From Bacteroidales bacterium (GTDB lineage Bacteria; Bacteroidota; Bacteroidia; Bacteroidales; UBA932), in assembly GCA_024402115.1 (NCBI GenBank), contig JAKSJQ010000008.1:1-64000 (forward strand): a stretch of DNA of 64,000 bases, read 5' to 3'. A model generated the notes under the pieces. That model saw only the letters and a list, made by a program, of their open reading frames with translations. It ran no database searches and was not told the origin of the DNA. Shown in pieces: positions 36,999 to 46,044 of the stretch. The translations under genes and the position numbers were made by a program. Numbering within the stretch: the stretch's first letter is position 1; each line of letters opens with the position of its first letter.

Positions 36999-38480
36999 AT
37001 GAAAAGGCATCTCACCAATATACTTCTGACAGGACTGCTAGCCGTGTCATGCGTGGGAGGTTATCAGGACGCGGCGCTTTCAGGCGATGCTCTGTCCATG
37101 TATCCTGACTACGCAGGCACCATCATCCCTCCCAACATCGCGCCGATAAATTTCGCGGTCCTCAACGAAGCGGACAGGTGCGCCGCCGTATTCTCCGGCA
37201 ATGGAGAGAGCTTCTGTGTCAAGGGGCCTGTCGTCAGGATTCCCGAAAAGAAATGGAAGAAGCTGCTCGAGCTGTCCAGGGGAAGTTCCTTTAACGTGGA
37301 CGTATACACAAGGAAAGACGGTGCATGGAAAAGGCATGAGACAGTCACCATCGACGTTGCAGAGGAAGATATAGACCCATACATCACCTATCGTCTGATA
37401 GAGCCCGGCTACTCCAACTACGGTTTCATAAGCCTCAGGCAGCGGGATCTGACCTCATTCGACGAGAGCGACCTCTACAACAACGCCATTGAGAGGCAGA
37501 GAGTCCAGCAGCAGTGCATTAACTGCCATTCCTTCCAGAATTACGACCCAGATGTGTTCCAGGTCCATGCCCGCCACCTGGACGGTGGAACCGTGGTCGT
37601 CGACGACAGGGAGGGAAAGAAGATGAATCTGAAGACGGCTGACCTCATCTCATCCGCCGTATACCCTTCATGGCATCCTGAAGAAAAGCTCATAGCCTAC
37701 TCGGTGAACGCCACCTCCCAGATATTCCATACCAGAGGCAACCAGAAGACCGAAGTGTTCGACGGAAAGTCCGACCTGGTATTGTATGACGTCGAAAAGG
37801 ACGAGGTCAGCTACATAGTGAATGACTCACTGAGCATGGAGACCTTCCCCTACTGGTCACACGACGGCAATACGCTGTATTATGCAAGCGCCTATCTGCC
37901 TGGCTTCGGTGCGGACAGTTCCACTGATGTGACCGGCATGACCGACAGAATCCGGTACGATATCTGGTCCATACCATTCGACAGATCAACGCGGACATTC
38001 GGCGAACCATCTCTGATCTTCGACGCAGCATCGGACAGTCTCAGCGCAGTCACGCCCCGTCCGTCACCGGACGGCAGATATCTGCTGAGCGGTGTCGGAG
38101 AATTCGGCTCCTTCCATATATGGCATGAATCAGGAGACATCTACCTGACCGATCTGCAGACAGGAGAGACCCGTCCTCTCGACGAGATCAACTCCCCACG
38201 CGCAGACAGTTTCAAGTGCTGGTCATCGAATTCACGATGGATAGCTTTCACTTCGCGACGCGAAGACGGTTCGTACACAAGGCTCTACTTCTCGTATTTC
38301 GACAAGGACGGCCACGCACACAAGCCGTTCATCCTCCCACAGAAGGACCCGGGGCTGAACCACAGGTTCACCCTTTCTTACAATGTCCCTGAATTCACGT
38401 CCGGCAAGACTTCATGGACACCCAAGCAGATAGCCTCACTGATACGATCCGAGGCAGGAGAAGCAGTATTTGCAGAGTAA
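36999..38480 (+). CDS. TolB-like beta-propeller lipoprotein with CxxCH haem-type motif
   Basis: This 493-residue lipoprotein (lipobox AVSC, Cys18) has an N-terminal beta domain (about 40-135), then QQCINCHSF with Cys173, Cys176 and His177, a canonical c-type haem attachment sequence. From about 215 to 480 there are WD40/PD40 propeller repeats (VYPSWHPEEKLIAYS, FPYWSHDGNTLYYAS, VTPRPSPDGRYLLSG). TolB-like propellers usually mediate protein contacts. Whether haem is attached cannot be told; relatives are sometimes labelled cytochrome-related. It is last of the four-gene unit, followed by a bidirectional terminator. The combination with the polytopic protein suggests an envelope electron-transfer or assembly module (inference). 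Confidence 0.8.
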   Translation: MKRHLTNILLTGLLAVSCVGGYQDAALSGDALSMYPDYAGTIIPPNIAPINFAVLNEADRCAAVFSGNGESFCVKGPVVRIPEKKWKKLLELSRGSSFNVDVYTRKDGAWKRHETVTIDVAEEDIDPYITYRLIEPGYSNYGFISLRQRDLTSFDESDLYNNAIERQRVQQQCINCHSFQNYDPDVFQVHARHLDGGTVVVDDREGKKMNLKTADLISSAVYPSWHPEEKLIAYSVNATSQIFHTRGNQKTEVFDGKSDLVLYDVEKDEVSYIVNDSLSMETFPYWSHDGNTLYYASAYLPGFGADSSTDVTGMTDRIRYDIWSIPFDRSTRTFGEPSLIFDAASDSLSAVTPRPSPDGRYLLSGVGEFGSFHIWHESGDIYLTDLQTGETRPLDEINSPRADSFKCWSSNSRWIAFTSRREDGSYTRLYFSYFDKDGHAHKPFILPQKDPGLNHRFTLSYNVPEFTSGKTSWTPKQIASLIRSEAGEAVFAE

Positions 38481-38485
38481 CAGAA

Positions 38486-38513
38486 AAGGCGGTGACTTTG
38501 AATCACCGCCTTT
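38486..38513. terminator. Bidirectional terminator between convergent operons
   Basis: Stem AAAGGCGGTGA / TCACCGCCTTT with T-rich flanks on both strands (TTTATT on plus, TTTTCTG on minus). It lies between the CxxCH-propeller gene and the convergent GH127 gene and can serve both. Confidence 0.75.
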
Positions 38514-38533
38514 ATTGAATTCAGGTTAAAGCA

Positions 38534-40462
38534 CTATTTTCTGATCCACACGGCCATGTCACCGGCTCCCCTGTGGTTCCATGAGTAGTAAGGGATAAGC
38601 ACGAGGCCTGAACCTTCCTCATGAATCTCATCGATACCGCAGAGCTTGTCATCCACATGGGAGACAGAAAGTACAGGAGTCTCACCGAGGGTGATTTCCC
38701 TGACATTGAGCTCAGGATTGTCCGGCCACTCAGCACAGTAGACGATAGGACCCTTCTCGATAGCAATCCTTCCGAGATCGTCCTCTACCTTAGGATTCGC
38801 TGCTACAACGCGTGGCTCCATGTCCATGTCGATCACGACCTCGTCACCGACGATCCACTTGCGGTCGATGCAGATGTAACCGTCTACGAGCTGTGAAGGG
38901 ACAGCCTCGCCGTTGAGCTTGACTGAGTATGATGGATTGAGGCCATCTGCATAGTTGTAGAGATCAGACGGAACGACCTCATTCCTTACCCAGCCAGGGA
39001 TACGGAGCTTCATCTCGAAGCCCTTGCGAGGAGTCTTGTCCACGGTGATCTTCACGTTGCCATCCCACGGATAACCTGTCTTCATGGTAAGCGCAACGTC
39101 ACCATTTGCGACAGAGGTGTTCACCTGGTTGGACATATAGAGGTTCACATAGAGGCTGTTATCCTTAGTCGCATAAATGTATCCAGGGACAGAAGGGATG
39201 AAACGGCAGATGTTGGAAGGGCAGCATGCACAGCCGAACCAATCCTGTCTCTGATGACGTCCGTCAGACTCGAGTGGGTTTGGATAGAAGAATCCGCCAC
39301 CGTCGAGAGAGATTCCTGAAAGAACACCGTTGTAGAGTGTTCTCTCGAGCACGTCATAGTACTTCGAGTCACCATGGAGCATGAACATCCTGTGGTTGGT
39401 GTACACATTGCCGATCGCAGCGCAGGTCTCGCAGTATGAGGTGAGATTAGGGAGCTGATAATCCTCTCCGAATGCCTCTCCCTCACGGAGTGCACCAACA
39501 CCTCCGGTAAGATAAAGCTTCTTTCCGACCATGTTGTCCCAGATTCTGTCGATAACCTTCACATACTCCATATCGCCGGTGAGCGCAGCGATATCAGCGA
39601 TGCCGGAATACATGTATTCAGCACGTACAGCATGTCCGACAGCCTCGTCCTGCTCCAGAACCGGAACATGGGACTGACGGTAGGAATCCATGCCCTTTTC
39701 GCCCTTGCCACGCATGTCGATGAAGAACTTGGCCTCATCGAGATACTTCTTGTCGCCGGTAAGGTTATAGAGCTTGGCGAGAGCCATCTCGGCGATCTGA
39801 TGACCAGGGACGCGTACCTGCTGGCCTTCGCCAGGACCGATCTCCCTGCACACGCAGTCGGCAAACCTGATGGCGATGTCAAGGAAATTGCGCTTGCCGG
39901 TCGCACGATAATGAGCAACCGCGCCCTCAATCATATGACCAAGATCATAAAGTTCATGGCTATCCTCGATCTGCACCCACCTTTCGGCACCTGACCATCT
40001 GTGAGGGTGCTCAGGATTCCTTGTCCTGGCTGTGTAGAGGTATCCATCCGGCTCCTGAGCCTTGGCCACGATTGCGATCACGCTGTCAAGGTAAGCTTCA
40101 AGTTCCGGATCCGGATAAGTCTGGAGGAGGTAAGAGGCGCCTTCGATTGTCTTGTAGATATCTGTATCGTCGAAAGGAAGTCCACGGACAACGAATCCGA
40201 GATTTACATCGGACGCCATCTGCTGGGCTGCCTCTTCGAAATTCTGGTATCTGCCGGTCTCCTCGCACTTGCGGAAAGCCAGAGGAATGGTCACCTCACG
40301 GCTGGCCTTGAGCCTCTGGCCCCAGAAAGGGTCATCGATCTTGACAGACGTGAAAGGCACTGACTGATAAGGATAGTCATGAGACGTCTCCTTCTGAGAG
40401 CATGCGCCGATAGTCATCGCCACGGCCGAGCATGCAAGAATTGATACAATTGTATTTTTCAT
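38534..40462 (-). CDS. GH127 beta-L-arabinofuranosidase-like lipoprotein
   Basis: This 642-residue lipoprotein (lipobox IGAC, Cys21) matches the GH127 (DUF1680) family. It has an alpha/alpha-barrel with the zinc/nucleophile set Glu345 and Cys347 in SYCETCAAIG and Cys413/Cys414 in FGCACCPSN, the first of the vicinal pair being the expected nucleophile. C-terminal beta domains follow. The family releases beta-L-arabinofuranose, as found on hydroxyproline-rich glycoproteins and some pectic side chains; related families act on other arabinosides. It is last gene of the operon beginning at 50774, 24 bases after the GH-A hydrolase. Confidence 0.93.
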   Translation of the reverse strand: MKNTIVSILACSAVAMTIGACSQKETSHDYPYQSVPFTSVKIDDPFWGQRLKASREVTIPLAFRKCEETGRYQNFEEAAQQMASDVNLGFVVRGLPFDDTDIYKTIEGASYLLQTYPDPELEAYLDSVIAIVAKAQEPDGYLYTARTRNPEHPHRWSGAERWVQIEDSHELYDLGHMIEGAVAHYRATGKRNFLDIAIRFADCVCREIGPGEGQQVRVPGHQIAEMALAKLYNLTGDKKYLDEAKFFIDMRGKGEKGMDSYRQSHVPVLEQDEAVGHAVRAEYMYSGIADIAALTGDMEYVKVIDRIWDNMVGKKLYLTGGVGALREGEAFGEDYQLPNLTSYCETCAAIGNVYTNHRMFMLHGDSKYYDVLERTLYNGVLSGISLDGGGFFYPNPLESDGRHQRQDWFGCACCPSNICRFIPSVPGYIYATKDNSLYVNLYMSNQVNTSVANGDVALTMKTGYPWDGNVKITVDKTPRKGFEMKLRIPGWVRNEVVPSDLYNYADGLNPSYSVKLNGEAVPSQLVDGYICIDRKWIVGDEVVIDMDMEPRVVAANPKVEDDLGRIAIEKGPIVYCAEWPDNPELNVREITLGETPVLSVSHVDDKLCGIDEIHEEGSGLVLIPYYSWNHRGAGDMAVWIRK

Positions 40463-40486
40463 AGAATGCGTTATTGCAAAAATATG

Positions 40487-41713
40487 CTATTCAAAGACCT
40501 GGCATGACTCCTTGAGAGTTGTGGCAAGATCGAAGAGAAGAGAGCGGATGGCCCATGGGTCCCTTTCTGACTCAGGCTGCTTGCGAAAAGCAAGAACCTT
40601 CGCCGAAGGGAAATCCCACATGCGTACGAGCTGAGCGCCCTCGAGCATGTTTGCGCAGTACTCCGCTGCCTCGAGAAGAGCATCGGTGGTACCTGGTTTC
40701 GCGATATCGAGAGCAAGGGCGGCCTTGACCTCTGCCATAGCCTTGTCTACATAATTCTCGAGATTAGGATTCTCCTTGACCATGGTGGATAGGTCACGGT
40801 TCCTTGAAATGCCCATGAATGAGGTGATGATGCCCGGGTCGCGGATGGTTCCGTCCGGATAGAAGAAACCATGGATTGGCGCATAATGTCCATGAATCAT
40901 GAGCTCGAAGGCATAGAAACCGGTGTGATGCTCGAAGCACTTGCCAAGGGCAAGCTCGTACGGGTTGCCTCGTCCGGTACAGCCGGTCTCGCTATTCATA
41001 AGCGGCTTGCCGTACTTCTTTGCAACAGCCTCTGCGGTCTGCCAGCTGGCTTCCACCCTCGCATCGGTCTGGAGGTAGTCGTGGAAGGTGATGATATCCA
41101 CGAGATCGGCCGAAGCCTCTTCAAGATTCTTTGCGAACTGTACGCCCACGGTGATCGGATTCACCTTGTCAAGTTTCTTCACGAGCTGGCAGTAATGGCG
41201 GACATGGGCAAAGATCTCTGCCCTGTGCGCAAGATGCTCCTCCTCGGACGAACACTTGTCATGATATGCATTGCAGGATGGTTCGTTCATCACGTCCCAG
41301 CAGATGATGCCGGGTTCACCCTTCATGTATTCGATGAGATGCTTCACATAAGGATCGCCCTCACTCTTCCAGAACTCAGGCTTGAGGATTGCCGGATCGA
41401 GAGAGCAGCCGTCCCAGATGATAGGCATGACTGAGATGCCCATGCTGTGAGCGATGCGGACATAGTCGCGGAAGGTCTTGAGGTATCCCTCAGGGTCAGC
41501 CTTGTAGCGACGATAATAAAGGCAGACACGGGTACTGTTCATACCGATTGCCTTGCCGTATCCCAATTCCTTCCTGATGGTCTCCTCGTCCTGGTTCCAT
41601 CCGAAGTAATGATTGCCTCTGATATGGCTATAATCATCAAGCAGCTGTGCCTTTGCGGGCATAGCTGCATAGATGACAAGCGCCAGGGCAAGTAAAAGCC
41701 TGAAGCGTTTCAT
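40487..41713 (-). CDS. Secreted clan GH-A (GH5-like) glycoside hydrolase, copy 2 of 2
   Basis: This 408-residue paralogue of the 10130-11377 protein has a signal peptide (about 1-22), acid/base Glu144 in CWDVMNEPSC and nucleophile Glu242 in MNSETGC, 98 residues apart exactly as in the other copy. FYPDGTIRDP is also shared. It lies 6 bases after the GH27 gene and before GH127, so it works on the same glycan as those enzymes. The numbered family is unassigned by me. Presence of one copy in each of two arabinose operons suggests it attacks a backbone or linker common to both substrates (inference). Confidence 0.82.
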   Translation of the reverse strand: MKRFRLLLALALVIYAAMPAKAQLLDDYSHIRGNHYFGWNQDEETIRKELGYGKAIGMNSTRVCLYYRRYKADPEGYLKTFRDYVRIAHSMGISVMPIIWDGCSLDPAILKPEFWKSEGDPYVKHLIEYMKGEPGIICWDVMNEPSCNAYHDKCSSEEEHLAHRAEIFAHVRHYCQLVKKLDKVNPITVGVQFAKNLEEASADLVDIITFHDYLQTDARVEASWQTAEAVAKKYGKPLMNSETGCTGRGNPYELALGKCFEHHTGFYAFELMIHGHYAPIHGFFYPDGTIRDPGIITSFMGISRNRDLSTMVKENPNLENYVDKAMAEVKAALALDIAKPGTTDALLEAAEYCANMLEGAQLVRMWDFPSAKVLAFRKQPESERDPWAIRSLLFDLATTLKESCQVFE

Positions 41714-41719
41714 AAGCGA

Positions 41720-43057
41720 TTACTTTACGGTTGGAGTAAGCCTGTAGGCAACAACGTCGTGAGACTTCACTGTCACGTTCTTCTTGTTGACAACGAACTG
41801 GTCCTTGAGATTGCCCTTACCCTTCACGAGAGTGGTCGAAACAGGAGCTGATGCATTCCAGAGGTCCTTCACCGAGTAGTTGATGTTGTTGAACATGGTA
41901 CGGCGGCCGCTGACTTCCTCGTCATTCACCTCAAGAGCAGTCCAGTCGATTGAGATATCGACATCCTCCTCGTTGATGTTCATCACGCAGAATGCCCAGT
42001 CACCGTCAGAAAGAGGCTTGAACCAGTACTGGAGGCCGTCCTCATTCCTAACCCTGAGTCCCTGAACGCCGAGAGGGTCCTGGTTGACTGCGATCATCTC
42101 CTTGTTGGTGATGATTGCAAGGGTCTCGTCGGTCATATTCCTGAGGTCGTTACCGAGGATGAGTGGAGAAGCCATCATGCACCATATGGTGAAATGTGCA
42201 CGGTCCTCACTGTCTGTCATATCATAGAACACGCCGTCAACGGTGATCGAGTTTCCCACCTCAAGCATGTCAGGGTCATTCCAATGGCCCGGACCTGCAT
42301 ATTTGCGGAGAGGCTCATTCTGCTCGATGATGTCGATGATGCTCTGTGGTTTCCACCTGCGGTGTCCGTTCTCGTCATAGGTAGTCTCAACCGGAAGGAA
42401 TGCAGGGCCGATGTCATGGGTTGTACGCCATGAATGACCTACCTCAGCCGCCCACTCCCAAGGCTTGTTTGTACCCCACTCGCACATGCTGAAGAAGATA
42501 GGTCTTCCTGCCTTTGCGAGGGCGTTGCGCATGAGGGTGTAAGCACCCTTTGCATCGATGTTGGTGGTGAAGCACCAGTCATACTTGAGGTAGTCGATGT
42601 TCCAGCTTGCATATGTGAATGCATCCTGATACTCATGTCCGTGACTGCCGGTATAGCAGCCGCAGGTGAAATCGCCTGCATCACTGTAGATACCGAGTTT
42701 CATACCCTTGGAGTGCGCATAGTCGGCAAGAGCCTTGATTCCTGAAGGGAACTTCTCCTTGTCAGCCTGAACGAAACCATTGGCGTCCCTTTCGCCGTGC
42801 CAGCCGTCATCGATGTTAAGATAGATGTATCCTGCGTCCACGAGTCCAAGCTCGACCATCTTGTCGATGGTATCCTTGATAAGCTGCTCATTGATGTCGG
42901 TCATGAAGCAGTTCCAAGAGTTCCAACCCATCTGCGGGGTGTCTGCAAGACCTTCGAACTTAGGAAGGTTCGCATCTGGGCGCATGGCCTGCGCATTGGC
43001 TGCCTGCTGATAGCAGCAGAGAGCAGCGAGCGCGAAGATTATTGATTTGAATTTCAT
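41720..43057 (-). CDS. GH27 alpha-galactosidase / beta-L-arabinopyranosidase, copy 1 of 2
   Basis: This 445-residue secreted enzyme has a signal peptide to about 22, TPQMGWNSWNCF at the start of the barrel, the sugar-contacting NIDDGWH (Asp83/84), nucleophile Asp160 in YLKYDWC and acid/base Asp261 in GHWNDPDML, plus a C-terminal beta-sandwich. GH27 removes terminal alpha-D-galactose; some members prefer beta-L-arabinopyranose, which lacks C6. Both Asp of the NIDD motif are kept, which favours galactose, but this is not decisive. Its neighbour 12 bases upstream is a close tandem paralogue. Confidence 0.93.
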   Translation of the reverse strand: MKFKSIIFALAALCCYQQAANAQAMRPDANLPKFEGLADTPQMGWNSWNCFMTDINEQLIKDTIDKMVELGLVDAGYIYLNIDDGWHGERDANGFVQADKEKFPSGIKALADYAHSKGMKLGIYSDAGDFTCGCYTGSHGHEYQDAFTYASWNIDYLKYDWCFTTNIDAKGAYTLMRNALAKAGRPIFFSMCEWGTNKPWEWAAEVGHSWRTTHDIGPAFLPVETTYDENGHRRWKPQSIIDIIEQNEPLRKYAGPGHWNDPDMLEVGNSITVDGVFYDMTDSEDRAHFTIWCMMASPLILGNDLRNMTDETLAIITNKEMIAVNQDPLGVQGLRVRNEDGLQYWFKPLSDGDWAFCVMNINEEDVDISIDWTALEVNDEEVSGRRTMFNNINYSVKDLWNASAPVSTTLVKGKGNLKDQFVVNKKNVTVKSHDVVAYRLTPTVK

Positions 43058-43069
43058 GGTCAGTCTGTA

Positions 43070-44365
43070 TTATTTCTTGATCGGAGTGAGTCTGTATACA
43101 GCTACGTCATGGGTCGGAACGGTGACCTTGACAGGCTTCTTTGTGGTGAAAGGCTTTGCAGAAGCTTTCCAGAGGTTCTTTGCAGAATAGGTGGTGCCTG
43201 CGAAGTCGGTCTGACGTCCGCTGAGCTCATCGTCAACCTCGAGCTTTGACCAGTCTACTGTAAGCTGAACGTTCTTGTCACCTGCATTGAGGATGCAGAA
43301 TGCCCAGTCGCCGTCAACGAGCGGCTTGAACCAGTACTGCACGTCGCCTTCCTTCTTGAGGCAGAGGCCCTGTACTCCGAGAGGATCCTGGTCGATTGCG
43401 ATGACGTCCTTGTTCTTGATGATCGCGAGTGTCTGTGCAGACATATCCCTGAGATCGTTTCCGAGGATGAGAGGAGCAGCCATCATGCACCACATGGTGA
43501 AGTGGGCGCGGTCCTCGCTCTCAGTCATCTTATATGTGATACCGTCCACGACAATCTCATTGCCGACCTCAAGCATATCAGGGTCATTCCAATGGCCCGG
43601 ACCTGCATACTGACGGAGCGGAGCGGTCTGCTCGATGATGTCCATCACGCTCTGAGGACGCCAGTTGCGCTTGCCCTCGGCGGTGTATGATACGGGAACA
43701 GGTGAGAAAGCAGGTCCAATGTCATGTGTGGTACGCCATGAATGGCCCACTTCGCCGGCCCACTCCCAAGGTTTGCTGGTACCCCACTCACAGATGCTGA
43801 AGACCATAGGCCTTCCAGATGCCCTGATGGCATTGCGCATGAGAGTGTAGGCTCCCTTGGCGTCGAGATTGGTGGTGAAGCACCAGTCGTACTTCACATA
43901 GTCGACACCCCAGCTTGCATAAGTGAAAGCATCCTGGTACTCATGACCACGGCTGCCGGTGCAGCAGTTGCAGGTGAAGTCACCGGCATCGCTGTAAATT
44001 CCATATTTGAGGCCCTTGGAATGGATATAATCTCCTATCGCCTTCATTCCTGAAGGGAACTTCGAAGGATCTCCGCTGACGAAACCGCCCTCATCACGCT
44101 GACCATGCCAGCCGTCATCGATATTGACGTAGACATAGCCGCAATCGGCAAGGCCGAGTTCCACCAATTTGTCCGCCATCTCCTTGATGATGTGCTCGTT
44201 GATGTCCGTCATGAACTTGTTCCATGAACTCCATCCCATCTGTGGAGTCTCGCAGACGCCCTCCCATTTAGGGAGATTTGCAGTCGGGCGCGGTCTCTGT
44301 GCCGATGCTGGCTGTGAGAGCGCAAAGGTAGCGAGCAATGCAGCCGCTAATACAAATCTTTTCAT
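43070..44365 (-). CDS. GH27 alpha-galactosidase / beta-L-arabinopyranosidase, copy 2 of 2
   Basis: I start at 44365 (MKRFVLAAALL, signal peptide) rather than the upstream 44407, giving 431 residues. The landmarks fall at the same positions as in copy 1: Asp83/84 in NIDDGWH, Asp160 in YVKYDWC, Asp261 in GHWNDPDML. The two proteins align without gaps through the barrel, so they arose by tandem duplication. The gene is separated from the upstream GH43 by an 89-base spacer with two hairpins. Possibly the copies differ in preference for galactose or arabinopyranose, or in linkage. Confidence 0.92.
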   Translation of the reverse strand: MKRFVLAAALLATFALSQPASAQRPRPTANLPKWEGVCETPQMGWSSWNKFMTDINEHIIKEMADKLVELGLADCGYVYVNIDDGWHGQRDEGGFVSGDPSKFPSGMKAIGDYIHSKGLKYGIYSDAGDFTCNCCTGSRGHEYQDAFTYASWGVDYVKYDWCFTTNLDAKGAYTLMRNAIRASGRPMVFSICEWGTSKPWEWAGEVGHSWRTTHDIGPAFSPVPVSYTAEGKRNWRPQSVMDIIEQTAPLRQYAGPGHWNDPDMLEVGNEIVVDGITYKMTESEDRAHFTMWCMMAAPLILGNDLRDMSAQTLAIIKNKDVIAIDQDPLGVQGLCLKKEGDVQYWFKPLVDGDWAFCILNAGDKNVQLTVDWSKLEVDDELSGRQTDFAGTTYSAKNLWKASAKPFTTKKPVKVTVPTHDVAVYRLTPIKK

Positions 44366-44395
44366 AGCAGTGCTATTATTGTGAAATTTATCCAA

Positions 44396-44448
44396 AGAGC
44401 CCTGCACTCATCGTGCAAGGCTCTAAGGCACGGGTCCGGATGAACCCG
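44396..44448 (-). promoter_or_regulatory. Two hairpins in the spacer between GH43 and GH27 genes
   Basis: On the minus strand a 5-base stem CGGGT / ACCCG (44448-44431) is followed by a 12-base stem AGAGCCTTGCAC / GTGCAGGGCTCT with one G-U pair (44424-44396), then TTGG rather than a T-run. This is the longest gap inside the operon. It may be a processing, stabilising or attenuating element; it lacks the tail of an efficient terminator. Confidence 0.4.
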
Positions 44449-44454
44449 ATTCAA

Positions 44455-46026
44455 TTATTTCTTCTTTGAAGCTTTAGGTGCAGTACCCATGTTCTGCTGC
44501 ATTGCGCGTCTCTCCTTCTCGAGAGTATCGAGAGGAAGATTGCTGAATACAGGAGTTGCAACGGCAGCCGCATCGTAGCCTTCTGGATAGCCGAATACGG
44601 TAAAGTCGATGATTCCCAGCGGAACTTCCTTTGGCCAATCAGTCACGGTAAGGCGGACGAAGCGGCAGTTAGCAGGCTCGAAATCCTCATAGATTGTATC
44701 CTTGGCAGTCTTGTTCTTGGTCTTGTCGAGAACGGTAACATACTTCTCTCCGTCCTGAGAAACCTCGAGCTTATACTTGTAGACTGGAAGCGCAGGCGCA
44801 GCAGCAGAAGCACCGAACCTACGGCCAGGACCCTTGAACATAAGTCTCACACCGTCCACGGTGAAATGCTGTACAACATCGAAACGGGTAGCAGGAGAAA
44901 GCTCTACGGTGATTGAAGGCTGCTTGTCCTTAAGGTCAGGCATCCATACGGTACCGCTGAAGTTGTCCACTGCGAAAGAAGCTGGGAAACCCGGCTGTTC
45001 AGAAGAGAACTTAGAAAGCGCGTTCATCGCGTTGATCTTGTTCACTGTGACAGGTATTGACTTTGGCTTGTCCTTAGGAGCAACTGTGCCGGGAGCTGGC
45101 TGAGGAGTATCGGTAACAACACAGGACATGAGACCGTCCTCGTCAAATTCGATCTTGTCCATTCCGATGCGGCGTCCTCCAGGAGGATTAGAGAGCACGA
45201 TGGTATAGAACTGATACCACTCATCCTTGTCCTTGAGCTTGATGATGGAGCCATGGGCTGTACCTGTAACGAGACCCTCAGTCTTACGGAGGAGAGGATT
45301 GTTCTCAGCATAGCTGTAAGGTCCGAGCGGAGAGGTAGAGGTATAGTAACCCTCAGCATAGGTCTTCCACTGTGTACCTGATGCAGAATACTCAAGATAG
45401 TAGATTCCGTTGCGCTTGATTACCCACGGACCTTCAATCCAGGCAACGCCCGGATACTCATTGAACTCACCATAGCGCTCCCATGCATGCATAGGGTTGA
45501 ATCCGAAGAGATGGGTAGGCTTCTCGAGGAAACGTGTAAGGTCGTCAGGATCGAGCTTCACACCATAGATTCCTGAGATACCACGTCCTGGCCAGAAGAG
45601 GTAAGGAGTGTTGTCATCATCGATATAGATTTTGGTATCGAATCCGCCATTCCAACCATTCTCGACCGGACCTGTGTTCTTGAAAGGACCGAGGTCTGTG
45701 TAAGGGCCGAGAGGATTGTCAGCGACGAAAAGGTTGTCGCTGTTACCTGAGAGGTAGAACTTGCCGTTGTACTTTACAAGGTCAGGTGCACCTGGGATAC
45801 CCTGTACCTGATGGAACTCCCAGTCAAGGAGGTCGTCAGAAACCCACATACCGCCGCCTGAGCAGCACATATAGTACTTTCCGCCGTCCTCGATGACAGT
45901 GACGTCACCACTTGCATTTCCGCCGACGCCGATTTCCATCGGAAGCGGGTTGCAATATCTTTGTGCAAACATTGGCGCTGAAAGAATCAGCGCCAATGAT
46001 GCCATGAAAAAATGTCTTATTTTCAT
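44455..46026 (-). CDS. GH43 glycosidase with C-terminal discoidin (F5/8C) domain, copy 1 of 3
   Basis: This 523-residue secreted protein has a signal peptide ending MFAQ, then RYCNPLPM. A five-bladed GH43 propeller carries Asp41 (ASGDVTV), Asp130 (GGFDTKIYIDDDN), Glu198 (AWIEGPW) and His258 (GTAHGS). A C-terminal F5/8 type C (CBM32-like) sandwich covers about 345-485. The end carries an unusual basic tail (APKASKKK) missing from the two paralogues. GH43 covers arabinofuranosidase, xylosidase, arabinanase and galactosidase activities; the subfamily is not assignable here. It lies 18 bases after the SusD in the seven-gene operon. Confidence 0.92.
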   Translation of the reverse strand: MKIRHFFMASLALILSAPMFAQRYCNPLPMEIGVGGNASGDVTVIEDGGKYYMCCSGGGMWVSDDLLDWEFHQVQGIPGAPDLVKYNGKFYLSGNSDNLFVADNPLGPYTDLGPFKNTGPVENGWNGGFDTKIYIDDDNTPYLFWPGRGISGIYGVKLDPDDLTRFLEKPTHLFGFNPMHAWERYGEFNEYPGVAWIEGPWVIKRNGIYYLEYSASGTQWKTYAEGYYTSTSPLGPYSYAENNPLLRKTEGLVTGTAHGSIIKLKDKDEWYQFYTIVLSNPPGGRRIGMDKIEFDEDGLMSCVVTDTPQPAPGTVAPKDKPKSIPVTVNKINAMNALSKFSSEQPGFPASFAVDNFSGTVWMPDLKDKQPSITVELSPATRFDVVQHFTVDGVRLMFKGPGRRFGASAAAPALPVYKYKLEVSQDGEKYVTVLDKTKNKTAKDTIYEDFEPANCRFVRLTVTDWPKEVPLGIIDFTVFGYPEGYDAAAVATPVFSNLPLDTLEKERRAMQQNMGTAPKASKKK

Positions 46027-46044
46027 AGGATTATTGTTTGAATA

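Noticed and set aside
44396..44424. Hairpin as a true operon terminator
   Set aside because: On the minus strand it is followed by TTGG rather than a T-run, and the operon order beyond it is functionally continuous.
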